The notes under the pieces were generated by a model. The model was not told where the DNA came from. It was given only the letters and a program-made list of their open reading frames with translations, and searched no databases. A DNA stretch of 64,000 nucleotides from an uncultured Bacilli bacterium (GTDB lineage Bacteria > Bacillota_I > Bacilli_A > RF39 > UBA660). Positions 27,401 through 36,018 of the stretch are shown piece after piece; the stretch's first letter is position 1, and every line of letters starts with the position of its first letter. The position numbers were made by a program, and so were the translations under genes. The stretch lies in NCBI GenBank assembly GCA_910584085.1, contig CAJTZY010000004.1, positions 44,399 through 108,398 of the forward strand, in the 5' to 3' direction.

Positions 27401-27776
27401 GGCTTTTTTCTTTCAATATATAATTTCTATTAAGTGCGTTCTTTATAATATACTCTTTTAATTCTTCTGATAAATCTTTTTTTATAAAATCAACACTATT
27501 TATATCTCTTTCAATTGCTTTTTTAATACATTCATCATTTTCTAATATTATGTTTGGTGTGCATTCATTAAAAATATCATTACTATTTATAAAAGTATCT
27601 ATAATAAATTTTGATTGTTCTTGTGTTAATATAAAATTATTTTGGGCTTTATTTTTTACAATATTTCTAATTACTAATAATGTATCTCTGTTAAATAAAT
27701 TGTCACTTGATATATCTATATTATTTTCTAATATGAAATCAAATATTTTCATAAGTTTATCTATATTTAAATGCAT
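24459..27776 (-). CDS. Large hypothetical protein, 1105 residues
   Basis: No signal peptide or membrane segment is visible, so it is likely cytoplasmic. The first 230 residues contain weak repeats of the form SPxxLRENKKVVLESIKKDINSI, resembling DUF4116-type helical repeats. A charged helical middle follows. A separate C-terminal module (about 745-960) includes TVPYVSGGVKNYKYSIYD, GINTDSCFRVNG and RVSGFRNGNYIYLNQLR. I cannot name that module. The start has GGAGTGAG nine bases upstream. It is the first gene of an apparent unit with spoIIR and mntP, an unusual partner for them. It is probably real, since it is uninterrupted over 3.3 kb. Confidence 0.7.
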   Translation of the reverse strand: MHLNIDKLMKIFDFILENNIDISSDNLFNRDTLLVIRNIVKNKAQNNFILTQEQSKFIIDTFINSNDIFNECTPNIILENDECIKKAIERDINSVDFIKKDLSEELKEYIIKNALNRNYILKEKSPRYLKSNFNIALNSIKLSVSSASYIYCFYMDENQIEELIYETARNGYVLSNISPSILRENKKVVLESIKKDINSINYSSYYLRNEDKDTYKYLLFHGYEFDKEEIIERPINNLLDYKVMSKSLEECEIIKNSQDTKYKERFIKLFTDAIKTYPKIETFSSIFEVMAEEYWKEYKKDNSKYYGNTFGRVCALLRNSDDFEEVKNDNLIYNITFELGESKSDILCSAMREYFNISHSSVRNKIEKLESYKDTISKLCALYVAISKERYKKGEINKYYSYIRKYFKLNLDNPYIRKRIIDNQKRKKLKRLYYGNYKDISDFVNNVINKYSKELKEEKHVIKKMIEDFICYNCSKLEQVYKPPFNYKQYEIYEKIRKLIRRLNLGNISINDSEVSNYKEFIKFDEIKQEYLYVGINFSNNEINEYNNYNKAKKVYENIKKDIIYMRNTLKVDEEIDGIFIKDLEEEFSFTDEYYIFDTQYLKKFKLKDYELCMQEYDDSYIESYIDDDSYNNLYNILINNGLIWLLFFSTDEVYYSFVDDEIEVDYVTRLIKNMKDITQISKEFKIDISNYKELNLLNTISECADSKSIAILGYEIIEKLCKSLDYTSAEEAIIVSMAKELVCNMVLRNKSTVPYVSGGVKNYKYSIYDSQDETVLLSGINTDSCFRVNGNDNDLLHYCCLDKNGFVIKITDNFDNFIARVSGFRNGNYIYLNQLRTIYDRCGNHYKGVDTNEKEEIIEAFKKACQDIIDTSNNNINEKDKIDFAFVTKSYIMSEYEESIEVSNKVYGKIGEFPGDNQSEDWKQFVNNTNNLEESKEKGYLNTDYDEYSLICIASKKGKTLNKKNIIKKDVPALYERKRSKIIVTSKVTNEVYKKINRIYAIDCYFKKIDFIPISIPDNSITLIGDNWYISHNLEYNVWNFCILEGDQKARTEYDLAHNILLQCINEQAIDIDKINDDMQSQVEQNKYKTLKKCIKKINLFNIK

Positions 27777-27866
27777 ATATTCTCACTCCAAATTAATTGT
27801 TTTATATAATAACACAAATCCTCTATTTATTCAATAAAATTTATATAATAATGTTATTGTTTTTAA

Positions 27867-27896
27867 TTGACATTAACTAAAAAAAAGTGATATAAT
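27867..27896 (+). promoter_or_regulatory. Consensus sigma-A promoter of the small LRR gene
   Basis: TTGACA (27867-27872) and TATAAT (27891-27896), both perfect, are 18 bp apart. Confidence 0.85.
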
Positions 27897-27923
27897 TCAA
27901 ACGATTAGGATGGTGTAAGTTTT

Positions 27924-28622
27924 ATGAAAATTATAGAAAATGTTTTATTTGAAGTTTCTGAGAGTGATATTATAAATAATACTATATCTATTCCTAGTGA
28001 GGTAGATATAATATATAATCTTGCTTTTAGTGGTAATAAACTACTTGAAAATATTAATTTATCTAATATAAGAATAATAGGTAGTAGTGCATTTTTTGGA
28101 TGCGCTAATTTAAAATTAATTAAAGGGTCTTCAAATGTTTCTAAAATTGGAAGTGGTGCGTTTTGGAGTTGTGAATCACTTAAAAATTTTAATATTTCAA
28201 ATAATATAACTAGAATAGAGAATGATACATTTCGTGGATGTAGAAACTTAGAAAATATTGATATTCCAAGCGGTGTTACATCAATAGGTGATTCGGCATT
28301 CTTTGGATGTGAATCACTTAAAACTGTTAATATAAAGGGAGATATTGAAACTATAGGTGATGCTGCTTTTTGGCATTGTAGATCACTTAAAAGTATTAAT
28401 ATTCCTGATTCAGTAATAGAGGTGGGAAAGCATGTTTTTGAAGGATGTAACTCTATTGAAGATATAGATTTTTTGTTATATAAGTTTTTATCTGATGATG
28501 GGAAAATAGATAAACAACTTCTAGAAGAGGTAAAAAAAATTATTAAACCTTTAAGAAAACAAGAATTAAGGGATAATGAAGCTAATCATGAAAAACAAAA
28601 AAAGATGGTAATTGCGTCATAA
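27924..28622 (+). CDS. Small BspA-type leucine-rich repeat protein
   Basis: 232 residues. Six LRR_5 repeats of 22-23 residues lie between about 20 and 180, with the pattern IGSGAFWSCESLKNFNI. A short charged tail (about 190-232) follows. There is no signal peptide. Its N-terminus (ENVLFEVSESDIINNTISIP) resembles that of the larger LRR protein at 5060 (DDVLVEVSNDDITTGTIKIP), so the two share a capping segment and a common origin. It is transcribed toward the origin from its own strong promoter and followed by a terminator. Confidence 0.83.
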   Translation: MKIIENVLFEVSESDIINNTISIPSEVDIIYNLAFSGNKLLENINLSNIRIIGSSAFFGCANLKLIKGSSNVSKIGSGAFWSCESLKNFNISNNITRIENDTFRGCRNLENIDIPSGVTSIGDSAFFGCESLKTVNIKGDIETIGDAAFWHCRSLKSINIPDSVIEVGKHVFEGCNSIEDIDFLLYKFLSDDGKIDKQLLEEVKKIIKPLRKQELRDNEANHEKQKKMVIAS

Positions 28623-28635
28623 TTACTATCTTTTT
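28601..28635 (+). terminator. Terminator of the small LRR gene
   Basis: AAAGATGGTAATT and AATTACTATCTTT make a 13-bp stem with one G-T pair and a 7-nt loop, then TT. It overlaps the stop codon. Confidence 0.75.
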
Positions 28636-28660
28636 ACTTTATTTTAACTACAATCTAAAA

Positions 28661-29224
28661 TTATTTTGTATGTGAAATATCTGTTTCAGTTTCTAAAACA
28701 CTATTTGTTGTAAATCCTTTACTAATTGCAAGTTCAATAAAACTTTCATCTAATCCCATATCTTGTAATTTTTTACGAGGAGTTGGATCTTCTTCACTTA
28801 AATATGACATAATTTCATCTTTATTTGATATTTGTTCTTTATCAATTGATATTTTAGACATGATTCGTTCTATTAATTGACCATCTTGAGTAGGTAGATA
28901 CAAATTATCATTCATTGCTCTTGTTAGGCATTTATCTAATAATAATATTGTCATATTATATTCTTTTAAATATGAATTATAATCCTCATCTGAAATAAAA
29001 TCTTTCATTTTTTCTACTGAATCTTTTACAGAAAATATATTTTCAAAATATTGTACTAGAAATCCAGTTGTGCCTTTAACTGAACATTCCCATAACATTT
29101 TACGATATTTCTTTAATGTTTGAGTACTATCTTTAGTTAATTCTGAAAAAATCAACCATTCTTCCCCTAAATTATTATTTATTTGTTCCCTATCCATTTT
29201 TATCATAAGTATCTTTATTGACAC
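28661..29224 (-). CDS. Hypothetical protein
   Basis: 187 residues. The start is a GTG at 29224 with GGGAGG five bases upstream. It is soluble, mostly helical and acidic in the second half. A DEIMSYLSEEDPTPRKKLQDMG stretch near residue 140 looks like the start of a small helical domain, with LDESFIELAISKGF after it. I do not recognise the family. It lies between the LRR gene and ung, with no obvious partner. Confidence 0.6.
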   Translation of the reverse strand: MSIKILMIKMDREQINNNLGEEWLIFSELTKDSTQTLKKYRKMLWECSVKGTTGFLVQYFENIFSVKDSVEKMKDFISDEDYNSYLKEYNMTILLLDKCLTRAMNDNLYLPTQDGQLIERIMSKISIDKEQISNKDEIMSYLSEEDPTPRKKLQDMGLDESFIELAISKGFTTNSVLETETDISHTK

Positions 29225-29312
29225 TGTCCTCCCTATTTAATTTATATCATATAAATTCAAGTTAATCAATAAATTTATTACTTGTTATTTACTATTTACA
29301 ATTTACTTTACA

Positions 29313-29966
29313 TTATTGCCATTTTATTTCTTCTTTATTCATTGCCTTTAAATAATTATTAATCTTACTATACGGTTTGCTTCCAAAAAATCCACGACTT
29401 GCTGATAATGGAGATGGATGGACTGATTCAATTATTTTATGCCTATTATTTGTAATAAGTTCTTTTTTACTTCTTGCAAAGCTTCCCCAAAGAACAAATA
29501 TTACGGGATCTTCTCTATCATTTAATTTTGATATTACTGTATCAGTAAATATTTCCCAACCCTTATCTTTGTGTGATAATGGTTTATCTTTTTCTACTGT
29601 CATTATAGAATTTAAAAGTAATACTCCTTCTTTTGCCCAATCAGTTAAATCACTTTTTGTTCTCTTTATTCCTAAATCACTATAAAGTTCTTTAAACATA
29701 TTTTTAAGAGATGGTGGCATTTTAACATTTTCTCTAACTGAGAATGAAAGGCCATGTGCTTCACCTAAACCATGATACGGATCTTGACCTAATATTACTA
29801 CTTTTACTTCATCATAATCAGTAAAACGAAGTGCATCAAATATATTTTGATATGGAGGAAATATCATCTTATTTTTATATTCATTTTTTACAAATATTCC
29901 AAGATTTCTAAAATAATTCTTTTTGAACTCATCTTTTAAAATTATATCCCATTTTTTATTTATCAT
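29313..29966 (-). CDS. ung: Uracil-DNA glycosylase, family 1
   Basis: 217 residues. The catalytic water-activating motif GQDPYHGLGEAHGLSFSV (near 60-78) and the HPSPLSASRGFFG leucine loop near 180 are complete. It excises uracil from DNA to start base-excision repair. The start has CAGGTG upstream. It is probably cotranscribed with the transporter gene that ends 22 bp upstream of it. Confidence 0.97.
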   Translation of the reverse strand: MINKKWDIILKDEFKKNYFRNLGIFVKNEYKNKMIFPPYQNIFDALRFTDYDEVKVVILGQDPYHGLGEAHGLSFSVRENVKMPPSLKNMFKELYSDLGIKRTKSDLTDWAKEGVLLLNSIMTVEKDKPLSHKDKGWEIFTDTVISKLNDREDPVIFVLWGSFARSKKELITNNRHKIIESVHPSPLSASRGFFGSKPYSKINNYLKAMNKEEIKWQ

Positions 29967-29988
29967 AACAACACCTGTTACAATTATA

Positions 29989-31272
29989 TCACGTTTTTAT
30001 TATATCATCTACTTTATTTTGTAGCTTTATCATAGCATATATATTAATTATCGCGAGTATTCCAACAAAAACATCTATCAGATTCCAAATAATATCAGCG
30101 CGCATTATTGCTCCAAACAATATAGATATAAGTGTAAATAATTTTAATATTTTAAGAGATTTATTTGGCTTATCTATAAAATATTTCAAAGAGGATTCTC
30201 CATTATAATAACTAGATAGTATAGTTGAGAAAGCAAAGAGAAATATTATTATAAATATAAATATATTTCCTGTATTTCTCAAATGTTTTGTGAATGTTAA
30301 TTGAATAAGTTCTATACCATTAAAATTTGAGAAATTTAGATTTGATATATCTGATGTAAGAACTATTATTGCTGTTGAGGTACATATTAAAAATGTAGTT
30401 ATATAAACTCCCAACATTTGTACATAACCTTGTTCGATCTTATCTTCATTTGTATAAGATATTGATGTAGAGGCAGCAATTGCTCCTGTTCCTATTCCTG
30501 CTTCACTTGAGAATATTCCCCTTTGGATACCTATTATCATACTTCCTAATATTCCTCCATTTATTGCTTTAAATTCAAATGCACTTTTAAAAATTGTTAT
30601 GAATATATTCGGTATTTTTTCTATATTAAACGTTATTATTAATAGTGATATAATAAGATATAGAAATGTCATAAGTGGTACCATTTTAGATGAAAAATGG
30701 GCAATTCTTTTAACTCCTCCAACTATAATTGTTAAAACAAATACACATAAAATTATTCCTACTATAAAGGGTCTTATATTTATTATTCCTTGTACTGAAT
30801 GTGTTATTGTATTTGTTTGTATACTGATGAATCCTAATATATCACTTATAATAATTATTATTGCATATATATTTCCCAAAATTTTATTATTTAGTCCATA
30901 CTTTATATAATAACTTGGACCGCCTTTACATACATACTTAGTATCTTTTTTTTGATAAATCATACCTAATGTTGTTTCTACAAACGTTAATGATGCGGCT
31001 AAAATAGAGCTTATCCACATCCAAAATATACTACCTATACCACCATAATATATAGATATAGCAATTCCCGCAATACTACCTACACCAATTCTACCTGCAA
31101 GAACCATCATTAAGGATTGAAACGGCGTGATTGTATCACTTTTATTATTACTTTTTAAGCATTTAAACATTTTTATAAATCTAAATTGAATAAATTTATA
31201 CTTAAATGTGAAGTAAATCCCGCTAATAATAATAAGAGAACTTGCCACTAACCAAATTATTCTATTAAGCAT
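29989..31272 (-). CDS. Sodium:alanine symporter (AGCS) family transporter
   Basis: 427 residues with about ten hydrophobic helices. Family segments seen are PFQSLMMVLAGRIGVGSIAG (helix 2 region), WMWISSILAASLTFVETTLG, KGGPSYYIKYGL and GIFSSEAGIGTGAIAAS. It would bring in alanine or glycine with sodium. Its coding sequence contains one copy of the TTTTGGGAAATAT motif (about 30869-30882) found in the Noc-like gene promoter. GGTGAT precedes the ATG. Confidence 0.9.
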   Translation of the reverse strand: MLNRIIWLVASSLIIISGIYFTFKYKFIQFRFIKMFKCLKSNNKSDTITPFQSLMMVLAGRIGVGSIAGIAISIYYGGIGSIFWMWISSILAASLTFVETTLGMIYQKKDTKYVCKGGPSYYIKYGLNNKILGNIYAIIIIISDILGFISIQTNTITHSVQGIINIRPFIVGIILCVFVLTIIVGGVKRIAHFSSKMVPLMTFLYLIISLLIITFNIEKIPNIFITIFKSAFEFKAINGGILGSMIIGIQRGIFSSEAGIGTGAIAASTSISYTNEDKIEQGYVQMLGVYITTFLICTSTAIIVLTSDISNLNFSNFNGIELIQLTFTKHLRNTGNIFIFIIIFLFAFSTILSSYYNGESSLKYFIDKPNKSLKILKLFTLISILFGAIMRADIIWNLIDVFVGILAIINIYAMIKLQNKVDDIIKT

Positions 31273-31337
31273 GTTATCACCATTTAATTTTATGTATTTT
31301 TTTTTAATTTATAAATTTTAAAAAATATTCTAGAAAA

Positions 31338-31581
31338 ATGGAAATGATTATATTATGAAGAGGGTTAAAGATAGACTTGAGAATTTAAGTAGTGAGAAAG
31401 TATGATAGGTTTATATGATGCTTAAATAGAAGCTGAGAAGATTAGAAATACTCAAATTGAGAGAGCTAAAGAAAAAAAACTTGAAATTGGTAAAAATATG
31501 TTAAAAAAGAATTATAGCATAAATGATATTATTGAAATAACTGGACTTAATAAGGATCAAGTCGAAAAATTAGGTGATTAA
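31338..31581 (+). pseudogene. C-terminal remnant of an Rpn/PDDEXK transposase-type nuclease
   Basis: The sequence matches the 3' part of the nuclease gene at 14102 (from about 14728) almost base for base at first. Both share GATTATATTATGAAGA, the RLENLSS coding stretch and AAGCTGAGAAGATTAGAAAT. Relative to the intact copy it has a one-base deletion in the Ser-Ser-Asp region and a G-to-T change giving an in-frame TAA (GAA to TAA). The end diverges (KDQVEKLGD, stop). No start codon or N-terminal domain remains. Confidence 0.8.
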
Positions 31582-31588
31582 TTAAAAT

Positions 31589-31631
31589 AAAAATGATGAT
31601 GTTTTCCATTATGAATTATATCATCATTTTT
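31589..31631. terminator. Bidirectional terminator after the remnant and the endonuclease gene
   Basis: AAAAATGATGAT (31589-31600) and ATCATCATTTTT (31620-31631) are perfectly complementary over 12 bp, with a 19-nt loop. They are flanked by A and T runs. Confidence 0.75.
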
Positions 31632-32368
31632 TAATTATTTAATTTACTTTCACCATTACTATAATCAATAGTTATTCCATTTTGTATATTATAAACATAA
31701 ACATTAAATTTAATTCCTTGTCCATTATCTTCAACAGATAGTGCCTCTATTTCTACACCACTAGCAAGTAGGTTATTTCCTTCAAATATTGGGGTCACTC
31801 TATATAATACATGGTTATTTGTATTTTTTACATATTCTGCTACTTTATTTTCAAATTGTAACATTCCTACTGTATTCATATATCTAGTACATGTTATTAG
31901 ATTTTTTTCATTTGCATTTTCACCTGTTAATTGATATCCAATTAAATGACACCTATTATATAAATACTTCCCATCAACTATATCATATTTAACTGTATGC
32001 CATCCAGATGGTTTAATTTGCCCTATGCTTCCTCTTTCTTCTGTTGGCATTAATTCTTTACTAATGTTTGCAAATGCAACTCCACATCTTCCTAAGTTAT
32101 CATGAACACTATAAATTTCAAACGAATCAGTTATCATATCTTTTTCATCAAAGAAAGGTTCATTATTATTTATAATTGCATAGGATTCCCCATTATATTT
32201 TGGAATTTCATTTATATTATAAGATACTACTGGGTTAGCAGCATCTCTATCCATATATGCCTGAATATTATCTTTATAATAACTTAATATCCCAATTACT
32301 GCTAATAATAAAACTGTACAAAATGTTGATTTATATGTTTTTTTATTCTTTTTTCTTTTTCTACTCAT
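31631..32368 (-). CDS. Membrane-anchored or secreted DNA/RNA non-specific endonuclease (EndA-like)
   Basis: 245 residues. A basic N-terminus and a hydrophobic segment (about 12-28) act as signal or anchor. The beta-beta-alpha metal nuclease core is YNRCHLIGYQLTGENANEKN then LITCTRYMN, where the NRCH region replaces the DRGH of other members. It has the Asn needed for the metal. Family members include streptococcal EndA/MF nucleases that degrade or process DNA at the cell surface, some during competence. A comK homologue lies in this window, but any link is inference. Confidence 0.86.
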   Translation of the reverse strand: MSRKRKKNKKTYKSTFCTVLLLAVIGILSYYKDNIQAYMDRDAANPVVSYNINEIPKYNGESYAIINNNEPFFDEKDMITDSFEIYSVHDNLGRCGVAFANISKELMPTEERGSIGQIKPSGWHTVKYDIVDGKYLYNRCHLIGYQLTGENANEKNLITCTRYMNTVGMLQFENKVAEYVKNTNNHVLYRVTPIFEGNNLLASGVEIEALSVEDNGQGIKFNVYVYNIQNGITIDYSNGESKLNN

Positions 32369-32465
32369 ATTATCATCTTCAAGTAAATTATATCATACAA
32401 AGTAAAATAATTCTTGTTTTTTGTTAAATATTTAAAAAAGTATACTTGATTTAACACTAAGTATA

Positions 32466-33245
32466 CTAATTTTTTACTTTTTGCTTAAATATATATGGCT
32501 TTATTAATAAAAAGATTCCTATTATAATCATTAATATTGATATTATTTGAGCCATTTTTAAATTGAATAACATTAAGCTATCTTGTCTCAATCCTTCTAT
32601 TATAAATCTTATTATCCCGTAAAATATAAAATATATTGAGGTTACTTGTCCTTTTTTTATATTTTTTAAATTTCTTATTAACATTAATACTATAAAAATT
32701 AATAAGCAACCTATTGATTCATAAAAGAATGTTGGATGGTGATATGAACCCTCTATATACATCCCATCTATTACAAATTTAGGTATATTTAAACTTTGAA
32801 GGTTAGATAAACTTGTTACTGGGCCAAATGCTTCACTATTAAAGAAATTTCCCCATCTTCCTATTGCTTGTCCAAGTGCAAGTGCTGGAGCAAATATATC
32901 TAATAGTTCTAGTAAATCTAAGTTTTTATGTCTTGTGTAAAAATAGATAAATATAATACCTGATATAATCCCACCATGTATAGCAAGTCCACCTTCCCAT
33001 ACTTTAAATATATCCATAATATTTTGGCTATAATAATCTAACTCAAATATACAATAATATATGCGTGCGCCAAGTAAACAAATTATAACTAGGTAGAAGC
33101 ACATATCTGTTATTATGGATGTTGAAATGCCTTTTTTTCTACATTTATTTATCACTAAAAAGTATCCTATTATGAATGCAATTAATATTAAAACGGAATA
33201 CCATTTAATGTTTATAAAGCCTAAATCTAATAATATTGGATTCAT
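32466..33245 (-). CDS. lgt: Prolipoprotein diacylglyceryl transferase
   Basis: 259 residues, seven helices. The family signature GRWGNFFNSEAFG (near 134-146) and the HGGIISG and HPTFFYES segments are present. It transfers diacylglycerol to the lipobox Cys of prelipoproteins such as those in this window (YidC, and the 22868 lipoprotein). Its ATG overlaps the TGA stop of the preceding gene, so the two are translationally coupled. That TGA is evidence that the standard code applies. Confidence 0.95.
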   Translation of the reverse strand: MNPILLDLGFINIKWYSVLILIAFIIGYFLVINKCRKKGISTSIITDMCFYLVIICLLGARIYYCIFELDYYSQNIMDIFKVWEGGLAIHGGIISGIIFIYFYTRHKNLDLLELLDIFAPALALGQAIGRWGNFFNSEAFGPVTSLSNLQSLNIPKFVIDGMYIEGSYHHPTFFYESIGCLLIFIVLMLIRNLKNIKKGQVTSIYFIFYGIIRFIIEGLRQDSLMLFNLKMAQIISILMIIIGIFLLIKPYIFKQKVKN

Positions 33246-33634
33246 CTTGTTTTACCTTTCAATAATCTATTTACAATTTTATTCATAATTGCGTTCATGA
33301 TAGTTATTATTATTGATACTATAAATAATACTATAGTTCCATGTATATCAAAATGTTTTCCCAATATGAAATCTGTTATTTTTAATATTAAAATATTTAT
33401 TATAGGATAAAATAATCCTAATGTAAGTGCAGTTATTGGAAGAGTCATCCATACTATTAATGGTTTTATTGTTCTATTTAATATAAATATTATTATAACT
33501 GCAATTAGCCCCCACATTCCAAAGTATGAATCATCTATTATAACTGTCTTTTTAAATATTAAGGATACTAAAATAAGTACTAAAGTGTATCCTAACATAT
33601 GAATAAACCAATCTATATATTTATGAAATTTCAT
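33242..33634 (-). CDS. Small membrane protein, PF04020 (YvlD/holin-4-like) type
   Basis: 130 residues with four hydrophobic helices. The middle reads NRTIKPLIVWMTLPITALTL then GLFYPIINILIL, the hallmark of PF04020 membrane proteins (YvlD, often called phage holin 4 family). The function is not known. B. subtilis yvlD likewise lies in the uvrB-uvrA/lgt region, so the context uvrB - this gene - lgt is conserved. It overlaps lgt by 4 bp and starts 26 bp after uvrB. Confidence 0.82.
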   Translation of the reverse strand: MKFHKYIDWFIHMLGYTLVLILVSLIFKKTVIIDDSYFGMWGLIAVIIIFILNRTIKPLIVWMTLPITALTLGLFYPIINILILKITDFILGKHFDIHGTIVLFIVSIIITIMNAIMNKIVNRLLKGKTR

Positions 33635-33659
33635 TTTATCACCTATAATAATTATATAC

Positions 33660-35606
33660 CTATTCGCTCTTTAATTCAAATAAAATATCACGAAGTTCCA
33701 TTGCCCTTTCAAAATCTAGGTTTTTAGCAGCTTCTTTCATTTCATTTTCTACTCTAATTATTAATTTTGCTTTATCTTGTTTAGACATTTTTTCTTGTTT
33801 TTTGTTTTCTTCTTCTACTTCATTTGATATGATTTCTGGTACTTCTTTTATTATTGTTTTTGGAGTTATATTATGTTCAATATTATATTCTTGCTGAATT
33901 TTTCTTCTTCTATTTGTTTCTTTTATAGCAACATCCATAGAATCGCTTATGTTTTCTGCATACATTATAACTTTTCCATTTGCGTTTCTTGCTGCCCTAC
34001 CAATTGTTTGAATTAAACTTCTCTCACTTCTTAAGAAACCTTGTTTATCTGCATCCATTATTGCAACTAAACTTACCTCTGGTATATCGAGGCCTTCTCT
34101 AAGTAAATTTATTCCAACAAGGACATCATATTTTCCTTTTCTTAAATCTCTTATTATTTTAAGTCTTTCGAGTGTTTTTACCTCTGAATGAAGATAAGCA
34201 ACTTTTATATCTAATCCTTTTAAATACTGAGTTAATTCTTCCGCCATTCTAATAGTTAAGGTTGTTATTAATACTTTTTCATTTTTTTCTACTCTAATAT
34301 TAATTTCATTTATTAAATCATCTATTTGATTTTCTGATGGATGTACTTCTATTTCTGGATCTAATAGTCCAGTTGGCCTTATAAGTTGTTCTATAGGGGC
34401 AGTTGAATGTTCTAATTCGTAATCTCCTGGAGTTGCTGAAACATATATTACTTGTTTTATTTTATCTTCAAATTCGTTAAATTTAAGGGGTCTATTATCA
34501 AGTGCACTTGGTAATCTAAAGCCATAGTCTACTAAAATTTCTTTACGCGCCCTATCTCCGTTATACATACCTCTTACCTGTGGCAAGGTTACGTGTGATT
34601 CGTCTATAAATAAAAGAAAATCATTTTTAAAAAAGTCGATTAATGTTGTTGGCGTTGCTCCTGCTTCTTTTAATGCGAGTGGTCTAGAGTAATTTTCTAC
34701 ACCTCTACAAAATCCTGTTTCTTCTAACATTTCCATATCATAATTAGTTCTTTCACTAAGTCTTTGATATTCTAATAGTTTATTATTATTTTTAAAATAT
34801 TCAAGTCTTTCTTCTAATTCTTTTCTTATATTTTCTATTGCTATTTTTAACTTTTCTGGACTCGTTACAAAGTGACTAGCTGGGAAAAGTGCGATTGTCT
34901 TTTTATTTGATGTTATACTTCCAGTTAGTGGATCAAATTCTTTTATTGAATCTATTTCATCACCAAATAATTCTATCCTAATTCCTTTAGTATGTTCGCT
35001 TATTGGAATTATATCGATTATATCTCCCTTTGCTCTGAACGTTCCTCTTTTAAAATCTATGTCGTTCCTCTCATAAAGCATATCTATTAGTTTTTCAATT
35101 ATTTCTTCTCTTTCAATAGTTTGTCCTACTTCTAAATTAAGCATCTTCTTTTGATATTCTTCCATTTCTCCTATACCATATATACACGACACTGAAGCGA
35201 CTACTATAACGTCATTTGAATTAAGTAAAGCAGCTGTTGCAGCATGACGAAGTTCATCTATTTCATCATTTATTGCTGCATCTTTTTCTATATACGTATC
35301 TGTTTTTGCAACATATGCTTCGGGTTGATAATAGTCGTAGTAAGAAACAAAGTACTCAACATGATTATTTGGAAATAGTTCTTTAAACTCTGCATATAGT
35401 TGACCTGCTAATGTTTTATTATGTGCGAGTATTAAAGTGGGTTTATTTACTCTTGCTATAACATTTGCCATTGTAAATGTTTTTCCACTTCCAGTTACAC
35501 CAAGTAATACTTGACTTTTTTCACCATTATTTATACCGTTTACTAATTTTTCTATTGCTTCGGGTTGATCTCCACTTGGCTTATATTTTGATACTAATTC
35601 AAACAT
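33660..35606 (-). CDS. uvrB: Excinuclease ABC subunit B
   Basis: 648 residues, complete. Walker A GVTGSGKT is at 36-43. The beta-hairpin [11 protein letters not shown] that clamps damaged DNA is at about 90-100, followed by helicase motifs, [30 protein letters not shown] and a C-terminal UVR domain (about 605-640). It scans for lesions in nucleotide excision repair with UvrA and UvrC. Its first 89 codons and ribosome binding site are duplicated at 36981-37257 with a J-domain gene between. The gene upstream of uvrB is therefore not its ancestral neighbour. Confidence 0.97.
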   Translation of the reverse strand: MFELVSKYKPSGDQPEAIEKLVNGINNGEKSQVLLGVTGSGKTFTMANVIARVNKPTLILAHNKTLAGQLYAEFKELFPNNHVEYFVSYYDYYQPEAYVAKTDTYIEKDAAINDEIDELRHAATAALLNSNDVIVVASVSCIYGIGEMEEYQKKMLNLEVGQTIEREEIIEKLIDMLYERNDIDFKRGTFRAKGDIIDIIPISEHTKGIRIELFGDEIDSIKEFDPLTGSITSNKKTIALFPASHFVTSPEKLKIAIENIRKELEERLEYFKNNNKLLEYQRLSERTNYDMEMLEETGFCRGVENYSRPLALKEAGATPTTLIDFFKNDFLLFIDESHVTLPQVRGMYNGDRARKEILVDYGFRLPSALDNRPLKFNEFEDKIKQVIYVSATPGDYELEHSTAPIEQLIRPTGLLDPEIEVHPSENQIDDLINEINIRVEKNEKVLITTLTIRMAEELTQYLKGLDIKVAYLHSEVKTLERLKIIRDLRKGKYDVLVGINLLREGLDIPEVSLVAIMDADKQGFLRSERSLIQTIGRAARNANGKVIMYAENISDSMDVAIKETNRRRKIQQEYNIEHNITPKTIIKEVPEIISNEVEEENKKQEKMSKQDKAKLIIRVENEMKEAAKNLDFERAMELRDILFELKSE

Positions 35607-35617
35607 AATAACCTCCT
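35341..35617. repeat. uvrB 5'-end direct repeat, copy 1 (inside intact uvrB)
   Basis: This 277-bp segment is repeated in the same orientation at 36981-37257. Three differences are visible, and all three are synonymous in the shared frame. Identity ends sharply on both sides, at the GGAGGT ribosome binding site and at the codons before the beta-hairpin. Confidence 0.93.
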
Positions 35618-35707
35618 CATTATGATTATAGTCAGCCAGAAAATTCGTGTCCTAAAGTAAAAAATTTGTGTCTATTATTTTCCAAAATAGGTTGACAGTG
35701 GTACGCC

Positions 35708-35923
35708 ACGAATGTAGGTCACAAATACACTAAATAATACTAAATAACACGTATTAATATTAGGTGTCAATATATACCTTATTTTATCACATTTCCTACA
35801 TCAAAACAAGGAAACTATTATCGTTTCCTTGTTCAATTCAAAAATTACGATATATAACGTTTTACAAATGGATTAGTAGCGAAATTTTCTAGTATAATGG
35901 TATCTTGATTATTTTTAACTGTG
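35708..35923. repeat. Ordered motif block A, left copy
   Basis: The four motifs appear in order. They are an 18-mer ACGAATGTAGGTCACAAA (35708-35725), ACTAAATAATACT (35729-35741), ATATAACGTTTT (35852-35863) and TTTTTAACTGTG (35912-35923). The same four, in the same order and orientation, lie at 36859-36973. Confidence 0.7.
35804..35834 (-). terminator. Strong hairpin, candidate terminator of the J-domain gene
   Basis: AACAAGGAAAC and GTTTCCTTGTT form an 11-bp stem with a 7-nt loop. On the - strand it ends in a short T stretch. It lies 185 bp past the J-domain gene. Confidence 0.55.
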
Positions 35924-36018
35924 CTAATTTTTCTTTTTATAGATACCGCATCGTAAAAGTTGGATTAGCTATCAAAAAACATCTTAAAACAACTTAAAAT
36001 TGATAATAGATGATATAT

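Larger units (their letters stand above)
35618..36018. other. 400-bp non-coding segment of the uvrB cassette
   Basis: No gene is evident. It contains two AAATT(C/T)GTGTC copies 21 bp apart (35641 and 35662). It also holds a short GTGG/CCAC hairpin (35698-35709), a strong 11-bp hairpin (35804-35834), and four ordered motifs that recur at 36859-36973. The pattern is that of a decayed or non-autonomous mobile element end. Confidence 0.55.

Noticed and set aside
33242..33245. Genetic code 4 (TGA as Trp), expected for Mollicutes
   Set aside because: TGA ends the 33242 gene in the standard ATGA overlap with lgt, and TGG is used for Trp.
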